Below, in pieces: positions 27,146 through 35,624 of a stretch of 37,740 nucleotides of DNA (position 1 is the stretch's first letter; every line of letters begins with the position of its first letter). This stretch comes from Planctomycetaceae bacterium. GTDB lineage: Bacteria > Planctomycetota > Planctomycetia > Pirellulales > Pirellulaceae. The DNA is taken from contig QIKY01000424.1 of NCBI GenBank assembly GCA_003233175.1, forward strand, positions 1 to 37,740, in the 5' to 3' direction. The notes below the pieces were generated by a model. The model saw only the letters and a list, made by a program, of their open reading frames with translations. It did no database searches and had not been told where the DNA came from. A program made the translations under genes and the position numbers.

Positions 27146-29797
27146 TTATTGCTTCGAGATGGTTTCATCGAGGTTCAGCAGCAGCGAACAGATGCCCGTC
27201 CAGGCGGCATGCTCGACCGGGTCGAGCTGTTCATCGCGGCTCGATTCGCCCACCGCCAGCAGTTCCTTCACCGCTTCGGGATGGGCGAGGTAATGTTGCT
27301 TTAGCGTTTTCAGACGGTGGAGAAGGATTTTTAGTTCGACCGGCGTGGGACGGCGAGCGGTAACAGACCGAAAGGCGTTTTCGAGACGCTGCGTGGGATC
27401 GGCCGGCGACTGTAAAAGGTGTTCGGCCATCACACGGGCGGCTTCCACGTAGGTGATATCGTTCAAGGTCGCCAAGGCGTGCAGCGGCGTATTAGTGCGG
27501 ACCGCCTTCACGGTGCAAGTTTGCCGGGCGGCGTTGTCGAAGATCATGGTCGGGCCCACGATGCGGCGCCAGAAAATGTAAATCGTGCGGCGATACAGCT
27601 TGGCGCCGTGGTCTTGCACATACTTCTTTTTGCCGAAGGTGGCCTCCTCCCAAATTCCCGGCGGCTGGTAGGGCCGCATGGGCGCGCCGCCGATTTGATT
27701 GGGCTGTAAACCGCTGAGCGCCAGGGCCTGGTCGCGAATCATCCAGGAGGGCAGTCGATGCCGGGGGCCGCGGGCCAGCAAACGGTTGTTGGGGTCTTGC
27801 TGTAATAACGCCGCACCGACTTTCGACGATTGCCGGTAGGTCGCACTGCAAACGATCAGCTTGTGCAATGCTTTTACATCCCAACCGCTCTGGTGAAATT
27901 CGACAGCCAGCCAATCGAGCAGCAGAGGATGCGAAGGCGCTTCGCCCTGCGAGCCAAAGTCTTCCGCTGTTTTGACCAAACCCACACCAAAAAAACTCTG
28001 CCAAAAACGGTTCACTGTTACGCGGGCGGTGAGAGGATGCTCCGGCGTCATCAACCATTGGGCGAAATGCAGCCGGTTCGCGCCCGATTTCACCGCCAGC
28101 GGAGGCAAACTCGCCGGAACGCCGGCGGGAACTTTTTCGCCGTGTTTGTCGTACGCGCCCTTGGTCAAGATGAACGATTCTCGCGGCTTGGCGAGTTGAT
28201 CCATCACCATGACCTTGGTCACGCTCCTGGCGGCGCTGGCGCGAGCGGAGTTGGCCGCCAGCAGTTGCTGCAAGAGCTTCACATAGGCATCGTCTTTTTC
28301 CTGGAAAAAAGCGGCCGCTTCCTCAAGTGCTTTTTTATCACGACGTTGCGGTTTTATCTCGCGAATGCTCTTCTTCAGGCTCTCCGGAAGTTCGCTGTTT
28401 TTGGACGACGCAGTCGGTCCACTCTCGGCGGCGGTCGGTCCACTCTCGGCGGTGGCAAATTTTTTCGTTTCAAACGCTTCAAGGTTCGCCGCCAACGTCG
28501 CGGCTCGTTTTTTCGTCGCCGCGATTCGAGCTTGCTCCGCCGCGGTGGGCGTTTCCACCACCGGCGAAATTTGCCCGCCGCGTCCGCCGCCGTTTTCCGA
28601 GGTTTGATTGAAAAAGTCGTACATCTGGTAGTATTCGCGTTGCAGCACGGGGTCGAACTTATGGTCGTGGCAGCGGCAGCAGTTGAGCGTGAGGCCCAGC
28701 CAAACGGCGCCGGTCGTTTCCAGACGGTCGAACACGTTCTCGACGCGCGTCTCTTCGGCAATCCGCCCGCCCTCGCCGTTTTGCATGTGGTTCCGATTGA
28801 AGCCGGTGGCCAGAATTTGCTCGTGCGTGGCCTGGGGAAGAAGATCGCCGGCGAGCTGCTCGATGGTGAATTGGTCGTACGGCATGTCGGCGTTCAAGGC
28901 GTCGATCACCCAATCGCGCCAGGGCCACATGGTGCGTTCCGGGTCGCCTTGGTAACCGCTGGAGTCGGCATAGCGGGCGGCGTCGAGCCAATCCCAACAC
29001 CAGCGTTCGCCATAGCTTGGCGAACTTAATAGGCGGTCGACCAGTTTTTCGTACGCCGTGGGAGAGGCGTCCTCCAGGAAAGCGTCGACTTCCTGCAACG
29101 TGGGCGGCAAGCCGGTTAGGTCGAGCGTGACGCGCCGAATGAGTTGCTCCTTGGTGGCTGGCGGCGAAGGATGCAGTTTGTGCTTTTCCAGCCTCGCCAA
29201 CACGAAGGCGTCGATGGCGTTGCGCGGCCAGTTCGCTTGATCGGTAGCGGCTTGTTTGAGCGTGGGCAACTGCGGTTTCACCGGCGCCACGAACGACCAA
29301 TGCTCCGACCACTTCGCCCCTTCGGAAACCCAGCGCTTCAGCAGCGATATTTCCTCGGACGTGAGCGATAAGTTCGAATCGGCCGGCGGCATCACGATGT
29401 CTTCATCGTCCGAAGCCACGCGCATAATGAGCGCGCTCTCTTCGGGGCGCCCCGGAACAACCGCCGCCCCTTCCTCCGAAACGGTGAATACGCTGGCTTT
29501 TACATCCAGCCGCAGATCTGCTTCCCGCGAAGATTCGTCGGGTCCATGGCATTGAAAACATTTGTTGGAAAGCAGCGGGCGAATATCTCGGCTGAAATCG
29601 ACCGGCTCCGCGGCGAACACTAGCTGCGGCGCGAAGCCCAAACAGGCCAGACAAAGCAACAGCCGGGCGGTTGAAAACAAGAACACCGAATTCGCGGGTG
29701 AGACAGGCATCGCGATGCTGCTATTAGGGAGGCGGGCGGGCGGACCGATCAGCATGAAAGTGATAGCCCATTGCAACAGGCCGCCGTTCACCTTCAT
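27146..29797 (-). CDS. PSCyt1 / DUF1549 / DUF1553 exported cytochrome-like protein
   Basis: The 883-residue protein has planctomycete family architecture. After a hydrophobic export signal (about residues 40-62, ending VFA) comes the PSCyt1 haem motif CFQCH (Cys80, Cys83, His84), then SLLKRWVSEGAKWSEHW. DUF1549 follows (RVTLDLTGLPPTLQEVDAFL, ERWCWDWLDAARYADSSGYQGD), and a second possible haem motif, CCRCHDHKFDPV. Next is DUF1553 (PLTARVTVNRFWQSFFGVGLVKTAEDFGSQGEAPSHPLLLDWLA, IVCSATYRQSS, RLPSWMIRDQALALSGL), ending LDETISKQ. The first start, at 29797, has GAGAGG upstream. ATG at 29710 would give a more usual signal peptide and is a real alternative. It is the first gene of an operon with DUF1501. 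Redox function is inferred from the haem motif only. Confidence 0.92.
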   Translation of the reverse strand: MKVNGGLLQWAITFMLIGPPARLPNSSIAMPVSPANSVFLFSTARLLLCLACLGFAPQLVFAAEPVDFSRDIRPLLSNKCFQCHGPDESSREADLRLDVKASVFTVSEEGAAVVPGRPEESALIMRVASDDEDIVMPPADSNLSLTSEEISLLKRWVSEGAKWSEHWSFVAPVKPQLPTLKQAATDQANWPRNAIDAFVLARLEKHKLHPSPPATKEQLIRRVTLDLTGLPPTLQEVDAFLEDASPTAYEKLVDRLLSSPSYGERWCWDWLDAARYADSSGYQGDPERTMWPWRDWVIDALNADMPYDQFTIEQLAGDLLPQATHEQILATGFNRNHMQNGEGGRIAEETRVENVFDRLETTGAVWLGLTLNCCRCHDHKFDPVLQREYYQMYDFFNQTSENGGGRGGQISPVVETPTAAEQARIAATKKRAATLAANLEAFETKKFATAESGPTAAESGPTASSKNSELPESLKKSIREIKPQRRDKKALEEAAAFFQEKDDAYVKLLQQLLAANSARASAARSVTKVMVMDQLAKPRESFILTKGAYDKHGEKVPAGVPASLPPLAVKSGANRLHFAQWLMTPEHPLTARVTVNRFWQSFFGVGLVKTAEDFGSQGEAPSHPLLLDWLAVEFHQSGWDVKALHKLIVCSATYRQSSKVGAALLQQDPNNRLLARGPRHRLPSWMIRDQALALSGLQPNQIGGAPMRPYQPPGIWEEATFGKKKYVQDHGAKLYRRTIYIFWRRIVGPTMIFDNAARQTCTVKAVRTNTPLHALATLNDITYVEAARVMAEHLLQSPADPTQRLENAFRSVTARRPTPVELKILLHRLKTLKQHYLAHPEAVKELLAVGESSRDEQLDPVEHAAWTGICSLLLNLDETISKQ
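28413..28454. repeat. 21-bp tandem duplication inside the PSCyt1/DUF1553 gene
   Basis: Two copies of a 21-bp unit keep the frame and add seven residues (ESGPTAA twice). The duplication lies in a low-complexity linker between DUF1549 and DUF1553. Confidence 0.75.
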
Positions 29798-29894
29798 GCC
29801 AACCCTCTCATTCTAACACGAATTCAACGCCGCTGCTTGAAATCCGGGGAGGTGCAATGCCGCTAAGCACCGGTCAAGATTCCGCAGGTAGGAA

Positions 29895-29930
29895 TTTAGC
29901 CACAGAGGGCACAGAGTTCACAGAGGGAAA
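29895..29930. repeat. CACAGAG-type dispersed intergenic repeat
   Basis: TTAGCCACAGAGGGCACAGA, followed by CACAGAGGGAAA, matches a short iterated motif I recall from many environmental bacterial genomes, including planctomycetes. Only one copy is in this window, so the family assignment is by memory. Confidence 0.5.
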
Positions 29931-30046
29931 GAGGAAACGACGAATATTGAAGCTTTGGCTCGCTTTTCTCCGCAGCCCTTTGCGACTCCGCGTTTCCTTT
30001 CCTCGTAGGTAACTACTCAGCGATGATCGCACGATGCTTTTTGCGA

Positions 30047-30186
30047 GAACCACGAATGGACACAAATTCACACGAATGAATTTCAACGGGCTCTCGTGTT
30101 TTCTCCGGGAAACAAGCGACGCCACGTGCCATTACGTGGAGAGCTCGCCACAAGAATTCGTGTCTATTTGTGTTCATTCGTGGTTC
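30047..30186. repeat. Inverted-repeat element with GAACCACGAATG ends
   Basis: The 31-bp ends at 30047-30077 and 30156-30186 are inverted repeats that match at 28 positions (GAACCACGAATG...ACACGAAT). About 78 bp lie between them without an ORF. It looks like a small non-autonomous or palindromic repeat, of a type I recall from many planctomycete and verrucomicrobial genomes. Confidence 0.7.
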
Positions 30187-30252
30187 CATCAAGTACTGGT
30201 CGAAGCTCGTCGCTGAATGGTTACCCTCTGATAGTGAATGTTTGGCCGCCGC

Positions 30253-31092
30253 TCAACCTTCCACCGGCGATTCCGCCAAAACGTCGGGCGGCGTGAACTG
30301 AAAGTTCTGGCTTTGGCGAAAGAACGTCAGCGGGTTTTCATAGACGATTTTTCGGATCAAACTTTCCGCATGGCCCCGGCGGCGCATTTCGAGTACGAAA
30401 TCGGGAACGGCGGTTGGCTTGGAGGGGCCCCAATCGCCGGCGGAATTCACCAGCAGTCGGTCGGGGCCATACATTTCGATCATGTCGGCGGCGCGGGCTG
30501 GGGTGCATTTGCTCACCGGGTAGAGTGTCATACCGGCCCAAAATCCGGCGTCCAAGACATGCCGCACCGTGTGTTCCTCGACATGATCAACCAACACGCG
30601 CGAACGGTCCAGCCGCGCGTCGCCGCAAAGCATGTCGAGAATCATGCGGGTGCCCTGGTATTTGTCTTCCAAGTGCGGCGTATGGATCAGAATTTGCTGC
30701 TGGTGTGTGATCGCGAGTTCCATGTGCTCCAGGAAAATCACGGATTCATTGCGCGTGTTCTTGTTCAGGCCGATTTCTCCGATGCCGAGCACGTTCGGCA
30801 AATCGAGAAATTCGGGAATCATGGCGATGATTTCTCGCGACAGTTCGACGTTCTCCGCCTCCTTGGCGTTGATGCACAGCCAAGTGTAATGTTGGATTCC
30901 GTATTGGGCGGCGCGTTTCATTTCAAAGTCGGTCAGTTGACGAAAATAGTCTCGAAAACTTTCCACGCTGCCGCGATCAAAGCCCGCCCAAAACGCCGGC
31001 TCGCTCATGCCGACGCAGCCCATTTTCGCCAAGGTTTCGTAGTCGTCGGTGGTGCGAGACACCATATGAATATGAGGATCGAAATAATACAT
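30253..31092 (-). CDS. TatD-family metal-dependent hydrolase
   Basis: The 279-residue amidohydrolase-fold protein has the metal motif FDPHIHM (His7, His9), GIGEIGLN (the conserved Glu), ILIHTPH and [11 protein letters not shown], and a late [11 protein letters not shown] Asp. These are the expected TatD metal-ligand positions. The full-length match to the [18 protein letters not shown] type suggests the subgroup found in Ebo (EboB-like) clusters, but no other ebo gene is recognisable here. It is preceded by a small gene on the same strand at a 101-bp distance. The substrate is unknown; some TatD proteins are DNases. Confidence 0.83.
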   Translation of the reverse strand: MYYFDPHIHMVSRTTDDYETLAKMGCVGMSEPAFWAGFDRGSVESFRDYFRQLTDFEMKRAAQYGIQHYTWLCINAKEAENVELSREIIAMIPEFLDLPNVLGIGEIGLNKNTRNESVIFLEHMELAITHQQQILIHTPHLEDKYQGTRMILDMLCGDARLDRSRVLVDHVEEHTVRHVLDAGFWAGMTLYPVSKCTPARAADMIEMYGPDRLLVNSAGDWGPSKPTAVPDFVLEMRRRGHAESLIRKIVYENPLTFFRQSQNFQFTPPDVLAESPVEG

Positions 31093-31140
31093 GGGTTTTG
31101 GCCTTCATTGCCGAAGTGTTGCCGTATGCCGCGACGTTGC

Positions 31141-31175
31141 TTTTTTTCGCGGTGTTTTTTTCGCGGTGTTTTTTT
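31141..31175. repeat. T-run/CGCGGTG tandem repeat
   Basis: The sequence alternates runs of six or more T with CGCGGTG, repeated twice. It lies between the small gene and the TatD-like gene and might shape transcription or translation, but nothing specific is recognised. Confidence 0.55.
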
Positions 31176-31193
31176 GATTAAGGAGCCCGATAT

Positions 31194-31460
31194 CTACACG
31201 TGCTGGTCGACTCCCAACTCATCGCGCCAGTTGGGGCTGAAGGCGCGCGAAAAAATCATTTGAACTTCCTCCGCTTTGTCAGGTCGTTCCGATTGCAAGA
31301 GCTGTATCGCTTGGGCCAATTGCGTCAAACGCGAGTCGCCTTCAACGGCGCCTTCGGCGCGGTCGAGGCGGTCGAACGAAGCCGCCAATTGCAATACCTT
31401 GGCCCGCATTTCAAGAAACTCGCGATCGAGCACCGCCGGGGCTGTCAGTTTTGTCTGCAT
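31194..31460 (-). CDS. Small hypothetical helical protein upstream of the TatD-like gene
   Basis: The 88-residue protein (MQTKLTAPAVLDREFLEMRAKVLQLAASFDRLDRAEG ... LTQLAQAIQLLQSERPDKAEEVQMIFSRAFSPNWRDELGVDQHV) is helical and has no signal peptide. GGGAG lies about 13 bases before the ATG, which is rather far. The composition with heptad-like leucines and its position directly upstream of the TatD-like gene favour a real gene. I do not recognise a family. Confidence 0.6.
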   Translation of the reverse strand: MQTKLTAPAVLDREFLEMRAKVLQLAASFDRLDRAEGAVEGDSRLTQLAQAIQLLQSERPDKAEEVQMIFSRAFSPNWRDELGVDQHV

Positions 31461-31710
31461 AGGTCGATTTTTCTCCCGCGCCAGTGTGTGCTGTTCAGAA
31501 CTTGTCTTTCACGCCAGCCGAACGATGCAAAAACGCAACGTCAGGCCGCGCCGCCATAAAACTCGCCGCGCGTCGCTCGCCGCGCAGCTATGTTTCAGTG
31601 GCGGCCTCTGTTTACAGTGTCTCCCGGTTGCAAGTGAAAATCAAGGCGGTTTGAGAGTCGCCCGATGTGTTGGGTTCGGTCTCACGGCGAAATACCTAGA
31701 GAAGATTACG

Positions 31711-33378
31711 ATGGCCAACGGCGTGGAAAAAACACTGAAATTGCTCACCGTCAGCAAGAATGAATCCGCGGTCTCGGTTTTGTTCGACGCCCTGGCGAGT
31801 CCACATAAAGTCGTGCAAGACGGCGCCTTGAACGCCTTGCTCCACCGCCGCAACCCGAGCGGACGCTGGGAGCTGCTCCGACGCTGGAGCGATTCCGACG
31901 ACCAAGCAAAAGCGCGCGTGGTTGAAAGCCCCGGTCGTTTTCCCAATGTTTTGCGCGACGCCATCCTAGGCCACCAGACCGAGCTTTGCCCCAGTGCGTG
32001 CGACGCTGCCATTCACCTGCGGGAATACGATCTTATTCCCGCACTGATCAACGCCGCTGAATCGGCGGCGAACCCGCACGCCGATCTGGCGGCCAAAACA
32101 CTCGTCACACTCGCCGACATGCTCTACGCCGAACTGGCGGGTCCGCGAGATTACAAGAAACGGCGGAATCCTCAGTTGGCGCGGCGCAGCGTTGTGGCGA
32201 GTTTGGAAGAATCGGTGCGGCGATTTTCCAAGCACGAGTGCAGCGGCATCGTGGAAGCGTTTCTTTTGCTGGTCAAGCGAGAGAACGCCGTGCTCAAGCA
32301 AATACTGGCTAATCCTCACGACCCCTGCTACTTGGAAACCATCGACCTGCTCACGCATGGCAAAAAAACGGGGGTCATGCGTTTGGTGTTGGGCTACCTC
32401 GACGACTCCCGTTCGCCGGCGTCGGCTTTGAGGTTGATGTCGCGTCGAACCGACGACAAATTCATCGCCAGCTTGCTCAAGAAAATTGGCTTCGCTCCAT
32501 CACGAGCCGCCCGGATCAACCTCCGACGCGTCGAATCGTTCCCCTGGATTGGCGGCAATCTTAAATGGATGGTTCGACTCGACGCCGCCGCCCAACACTC
32601 CGTCGTGCAAATGGTGATGGCCTCCGGCATGAGTAAGCCGGAAAAATTCAAGGTGATCCAACAAATTTTGGAGAACGGCGTTCCCGTGGGGCGCCGCGCT
32701 GCCGCGGAGGCGTTGGGAGAGTTCATGGGCGCCGAGGGGAATCGTTTGGCGTTGGTCGCGATTCGCGATCAAGAGCCGCAGGTTCAGGCGGCCGTCGCCT
32801 GCCAACTACGCACCAGAGGGCTTCCAGGCTCGCTGACCAAACTGATCGAACTGATCGATAGTCCGCATGCCATCGTGCGCGATGCGGCGCGGCGCAGTTT
32901 GTCGGAGTTCGATTTGAAAAGTTTTCTCGCCGCCTTCGACCTGCTCGAACCCGACACCCGCCTGAGCACCGGCCAACTCGTGAAAAAAGTCGATCCTCAC
33001 GCGGTGCGAGGTTTAAGCCAGGAACTCCAATTAGATTCTCGCACCCGCCGGCTGCGCGCTCTGGAAGCCGCGCCGGTGATCGGAGTGGTGAGCGAATTAC
33101 GGCAAGATCTTTACCATCTGCTGGCCGACTCCGACCACATCGTACGGGCGGCGGCGGCCACTGCGTTGCAGCATGATCGGTCGCCGGAAACGATCACCTA
33201 CTTGCAAGAAGCACTGCAAGACCGAAGTATTTCCGTCCACGATTCCGCCGAAGACAGCTTGGAAGTGATTGCCCAAGGCGCCGTCGCGGCGGTAGCCTCC
33301 AACCTCGATATTCTCGAAAAGTCGACCGCCCCGGCGTCCGGTTTCGGTTATTTCCCCGCTGAGGAGCAGACACCATGA
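31711..33378 (+). CDS. HEAT-repeat protein
   Basis: The 555-residue protein is made of helical HEAT-like repeats from the N-terminus (VSVLFDALASPHKVVQDGALNALLHRR) to the C-terminus (VVSELRQDLYHLLADSDHIVRAAAATALQHDRSPETITYLQEAL, DRSISVHDSAEDSLEVI). The ATG at 31711 follows GAGAAG; the frame is open further upstream but without coding character. It has no signal peptide. Such proteins are scaffolds for protein interactions. Its stop overlaps the start of the next gene (ATGA), so the two are probably made in a fixed ratio and may bind each other. The partner is membrane-anchored, so this protein may be held at the membrane. Function otherwise unknown. Confidence 0.85.
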   Translation: MANGVEKTLKLLTVSKNESAVSVLFDALASPHKVVQDGALNALLHRRNPSGRWELLRRWSDSDDQAKARVVESPGRFPNVLRDAILGHQTELCPSACDAAIHLREYDLIPALINAAESAANPHADLAAKTLVTLADMLYAELAGPRDYKKRRNPQLARRSVVASLEESVRRFSKHECSGIVEAFLLLVKRENAVLKQILANPHDPCYLETIDLLTHGKKTGVMRLVLGYLDDSRSPASALRLMSRRTDDKFIASLLKKIGFAPSRAARINLRRVESFPWIGGNLKWMVRLDAAAQHSVVQMVMASGMSKPEKFKVIQQILENGVPVGRRAAAEALGEFMGAEGNRLALVAIRDQEPQVQAAVACQLRTRGLPGSLTKLIELIDSPHAIVRDAARRSLSEFDLKSFLAAFDLLEPDTRLSTGQLVKKVDPHAVRGLSQELQLDSRTRRLRALEAAPVIGVVSELRQDLYHLLADSDHIVRAAAATALQHDRSPETITYLQEALQDRSISVHDSAEDSLEVIAQGAVAAVASNLDILEKSTAPASGFGYFPAEEQTP

Positions 33379-33809
33379 TACCGCACTGGGAGGCGATGTT
33401 CGTGTTGGCTCAAACGGCCAATCGATTCAACAACATGACCCGCCAATTCCAGCGGCATGGTCGGCAATTAGATTCCCAGCAACTATTGTTTTACCTGGGA
33501 GCGGCCGTTGCAGTAGCAATTCTTATCGGCGGCGCGGCGTTCCTCTACAAATGGGTTTCTCGCCGCTATGCCAATAGCCCGACCGGCTTGCTGATTGAAC
33601 TGTGCCAGGCGCACGGCCTGCCCTGGAAGCAACGCCTACTGCTGTACCAACTGGCGCGCAGCCGGAATCTGGCGCAGCCCGCCGCGCTCTTCCTCGATCC
33701 TGAATTGTTCGACGCCTCCGGTTTCACGCCCAAACTCAAACAACGCCGGACCGAACTGGAGGGAGTGCGCGACCGCATTTTCGGAAAACGATTGGACGCC
33801 GACCGATAA
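33375..33809 (+). CDS. Single-pass membrane protein coupled to the HEAT-repeat protein
   Basis: The 144-residue protein begins with an N-terminal amphipathic part (residues 1-34). One membrane helix follows (about 37-60, LLFYLGAAVAVAILIGGAAFLY). The soluble domain of about 80 residues contains SPTGLLIELCQAHGLPWKQRLLLYQLARSRNLAQPAALFLDPELFD. The start ATG overlaps the stop of the HEAT gene by four bases. I know no named domain; the soluble part looks like a small helical domain found next to planctomycete HEAT proteins. An inverted-repeat element begins about 70 bp downstream. Confidence 0.78.
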   Translation: MIPHWEAMFVLAQTANRFNNMTRQFQRHGRQLDSQQLLFYLGAAVAVAILIGGAAFLYKWVSRRYANSPTGLLIELCQAHGLPWKQRLLLYQLARSRNLAQPAALFLDPELFDASGFTPKLKQRRTELEGVRDRIFGKRLDADR

Positions 33810-33908
33810 TAAATCTCGCCGACGCGTTGGCGCCGCATTGTTCGGAAGCCCGTCCCTTTCTCTGCAAAGCTAAGGTAGTAAGGCGAGCGGCAGATAAAAA
33901 ACGCCTCC

Positions 33909-34139
33909 TCAGCCGATGAGCGTTAGCTCACGGTTTCCAGCATTCTCGGAGAACCGGACGCAAGCGCGTTCCGGCTGATCTGCGTGGCGCGTTTGCCATG
34001 AATAACCTCAGGCTATCGCCCCCTCAGACCGAGATGAAATACAGATATTATTTCAGGACGAGCTCTAACGACCATTTGGGCCTTTGGCGAGCGGCAGATA
34101 AAAATTTACCCGCACGCAACGGGAGTTCGTGAGTTTTTT
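33909..34139 (+). repeat. Structured two-copy repeat, copy 1 (candidate small RNA)
   Basis: The 70-nt head (33909-33978) can fold as a cloverleaf. Its closing stem is TCAGCCG/CGGCTGA. The arms are TGAGC-GTTA-GCTCA, CGGTT...AACCG and GGACGC-AAGC-GCGTTCC with one bulge. It continues with ATGAATAACCTCAGGCTAT and TTATTTCAGGACGAGC, shared with copy 2, and ends in a terminator-like hairpin at 34105-34139. No ORF or ribosome site is conserved between the copies. Confidence 0.6.
34105..34139 (+). terminator. Terminator-like hairpin, copy 1
   Basis: Outer stem TTTAC/GTGAG, with two G-T pairs, encloses CCG/CGG and is followed by six T. Copy 2 at 37564 has a stronger version with Watson-Crick pairs at the same places. 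Confidence 0.5.
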
Positions 34140-34314
34140 GGGGTTTCCACCCACGCGGGAATGACCGTTTGCTGATTCACTCGCTTGCGCTTCGTGCTTG
34201 TATTAGGTAAATGTTCATCTGCCGCCCGCCTTACAATGAAAAAATGAGGAAATCGCCCTTGCGGGGGGAATCCGGCCCTAGTAGAGTTCGCCGCCTATTG
34301 CCGCGATAAGAACG

Positions 34315-34749
34315 ATGCAACAGCCAACGGAGCCATCGGCGAATTTATCCAAGACCGTGCGATTCACTTCGGGCGTGTTGGGAATAAGCGCCTTGGGTCT
34401 GCTGCTGGTGGCGCATTCGCTTGAGCCCGACGTTCGCGGGCTGGGCACGCATGAACAATTGGGACTAAACCCTTGCACGATCAAGCAGGTTTTTGGAATA
34501 CGATGCCCTTCGTGCGGAATGACAACTTCCTGGTCGCTGATCAGCCACGGGCGGGTGGTCGCGGCTATTCAGGCAAATGCGGGAGGCGTTTTACTTGCGG
34601 CGCTGGCTTCGCTGGCGGGCGTCTGGCTTGTGGCTTCTGCGGTGCTGGGGCGATGGGCGACGCGTCCGCCAAGTTCGGGGGCGGTGTTGGCGACCATGCT
34701 TGTGGTGTTGGCGGTTGTGCTCCTTGATTGGGGGCGGCATTTTTTGTGA
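34315..34749 (+). CDS. DUF2752 membrane protein
   Basis: The 144-residue protein has three hydrophobic segments (about residues 19-36, 83-105 and 122-141). Between the first two it carries the DUF2752 signature CPSCGMTTSW, preceded by NPCTIKQVFGIR. Family members are small membrane proteins in many bacteria with a C-P-x-C-G-[ML]-T motif; their function is unknown. The start ATG at 34315 has only a weak ribosome site. It stands 112 bp before a lipoprotein gene on the same strand. Confidence 0.85.
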   Translation: MQQPTEPSANLSKTVRFTSGVLGISALGLLLVAHSLEPDVRGLGTHEQLGLNPCTIKQVFGIRCPSCGMTTSWSLISHGRVVAAIQANAGGVLLAALASLAGVWLVASAVLGRWATRPPSSGAVLATMLVVLAVVLLDWGRHFL

Positions 34750-34860
34750 AGCGGCGATTATTGTGAAGCGTTGAAGTGGGCGGAGTATTTTGGGCTGAGG
34801 TAAATCGACTGCTGTTTTTCGACTGCACGGGGCGGTCGTATCTCTCTTGAAGGTGGAATC

Positions 34861-35523
34861 ATGGACGATTCGTTCCGCGTTTGGCGTTTCATTCCCGCAA
34901 TGGCCGTTTTTGCAATCGCTCTCGCGACTTGCGGCTGCATTGGCGCCATAAGCCACATGCTTTACGTCATCAAAGGCAACGACATTCCCGCGGAATACAA
35001 GGGGCTCGAGGGGAAGCGGGTGGCGGTGGTTTGTGTTTCAGATTCAGGATCGTACGACCCTGGATCGGTGGCGGCTTCGCTCAGCGGGACGGTGGAGGAT
35101 TTGCTGGGCGCGAACGTCAAGGAGATCGAATTAATCTATCAAAACGAAGTCACGGAATGGATCGACGGCAACAACTGGTCGGAAATCGACTACTCTGAAG
35201 TCGGCCGCGGCGTAGATGCCGACATGGTCGTGGCCATCGACTTGCTGTCGTTTAGTTTGCACGAAGGAAAAACGTTGTACAAAGGCCGGGCCAGCGTGAA
35301 AATCACGGTGTTCGATATCAAACATCACGGCCGCCGCGTGTACTCCAAATCACTCGACGAATTCTCGTTCCCCAAGCAAGGCGGGCAATACATCAACGAC
35401 GTGCCGGAAGCCCGTTTTCGGCACACGTTCTTGTACATTCTCGGCCGGCAAATTGCCAAGAACTTCTACAAACATGACGCCCACATGGACATCGCCGGCG
35501 ATCCCGTATCGCTCGACGGTTAG
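34861..35523 (+). CDS. Putative lipoprotein of unknown function
   Basis: The 220-residue protein starts with a signal sequence ending in a lipobox-like ATCGC (Cys at about 24-26), so it is probably lipid-anchored. AGGTGG lies just before the ATG. The mature part contains AVVCVSDSGSYDPGSVAASLSGTVEDLLG, a segment IELIYQNEVTEWIDGNNW, and VGRGVDADMVVAIDLLSFSLHEGKTLYKGRASVKITVFDIK. The last segment recalls proteins that assess envelope stress or build surface assemblies, but I cannot name a family. It ends 101 bp before a convergent PQQ-propeller gene, with a bidirectional terminator between them. Confidence 0.78.
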   Translation: MDDSFRVWRFIPAMAVFAIALATCGCIGAISHMLYVIKGNDIPAEYKGLEGKRVAVVCVSDSGSYDPGSVAASLSGTVEDLLGANVKEIELIYQNEVTEWIDGNNWSEIDYSEVGRGVDADMVVAIDLLSFSLHEGKTLYKGRASVKITVFDIKHHGRRVYSKSLDEFSFPKQGGQYINDVPEARFRHTFLYILGRQIAKNFYKHDAHMDIAGDPVSLDG

Positions 35524-35563
35524 AAACCTCGTGAAACCAAATCGCTGCTTGGCGGCGGAATAT

Positions 35564-35596
35564 AAAAGCCCGGCATTTTGAAAATGCCGGGCTTTT
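35564..35596. terminator. Bidirectional intrinsic terminator, repeat family copy 3
   Basis: This is the same hairpin as at 3446, with identical stem and loop and TTTTAA instead of a longer T-run. It sits between convergent genes and can end both. Confidence 0.85.
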
Positions 35597-35624
35597 AATT
35601 CGGTATGTTATTCGGGACTATCCC

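Larger units (their letters stand above)
29798..30252. other. Repeat-rich intergenic region, no gene
   Basis: The 455-bp gap contains the start of a CACAGAGG-type repeat at 29895 and an inverted pair at 30047/30156. Open frames in it (for example on the minus strand 29874-30125) are repeat-derived and have no credible ribosome site or family. Confidence 0.55.
33879..34233. repeat. MITE-like element with TAAGGCG terminal inverted repeats
   Basis: This 355-bp element is bounded by 20-bp inverted repeats (TAAGGCGAGCGGCAGATAAA against TAAGGCGGGCGGCAGATGAA read inward). These match the ends of the element at 13356-13538. A further internal copy of GGCGAGCGGCAGATAAAA lies at 34085-34102. Inside it sits copy 1 of the structured repeat (33909-34139). 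It fills most of the gap between the coupled HEAT pair and the DUF2752 gene. Confidence 0.65.

Noticed and set aside
29874-30125. Protein-coding gene on the minus strand
   Set aside because: The frame is made of dispersed-repeat sequence (CACAGAG and CACGAAT types) and lacks a ribosome site.
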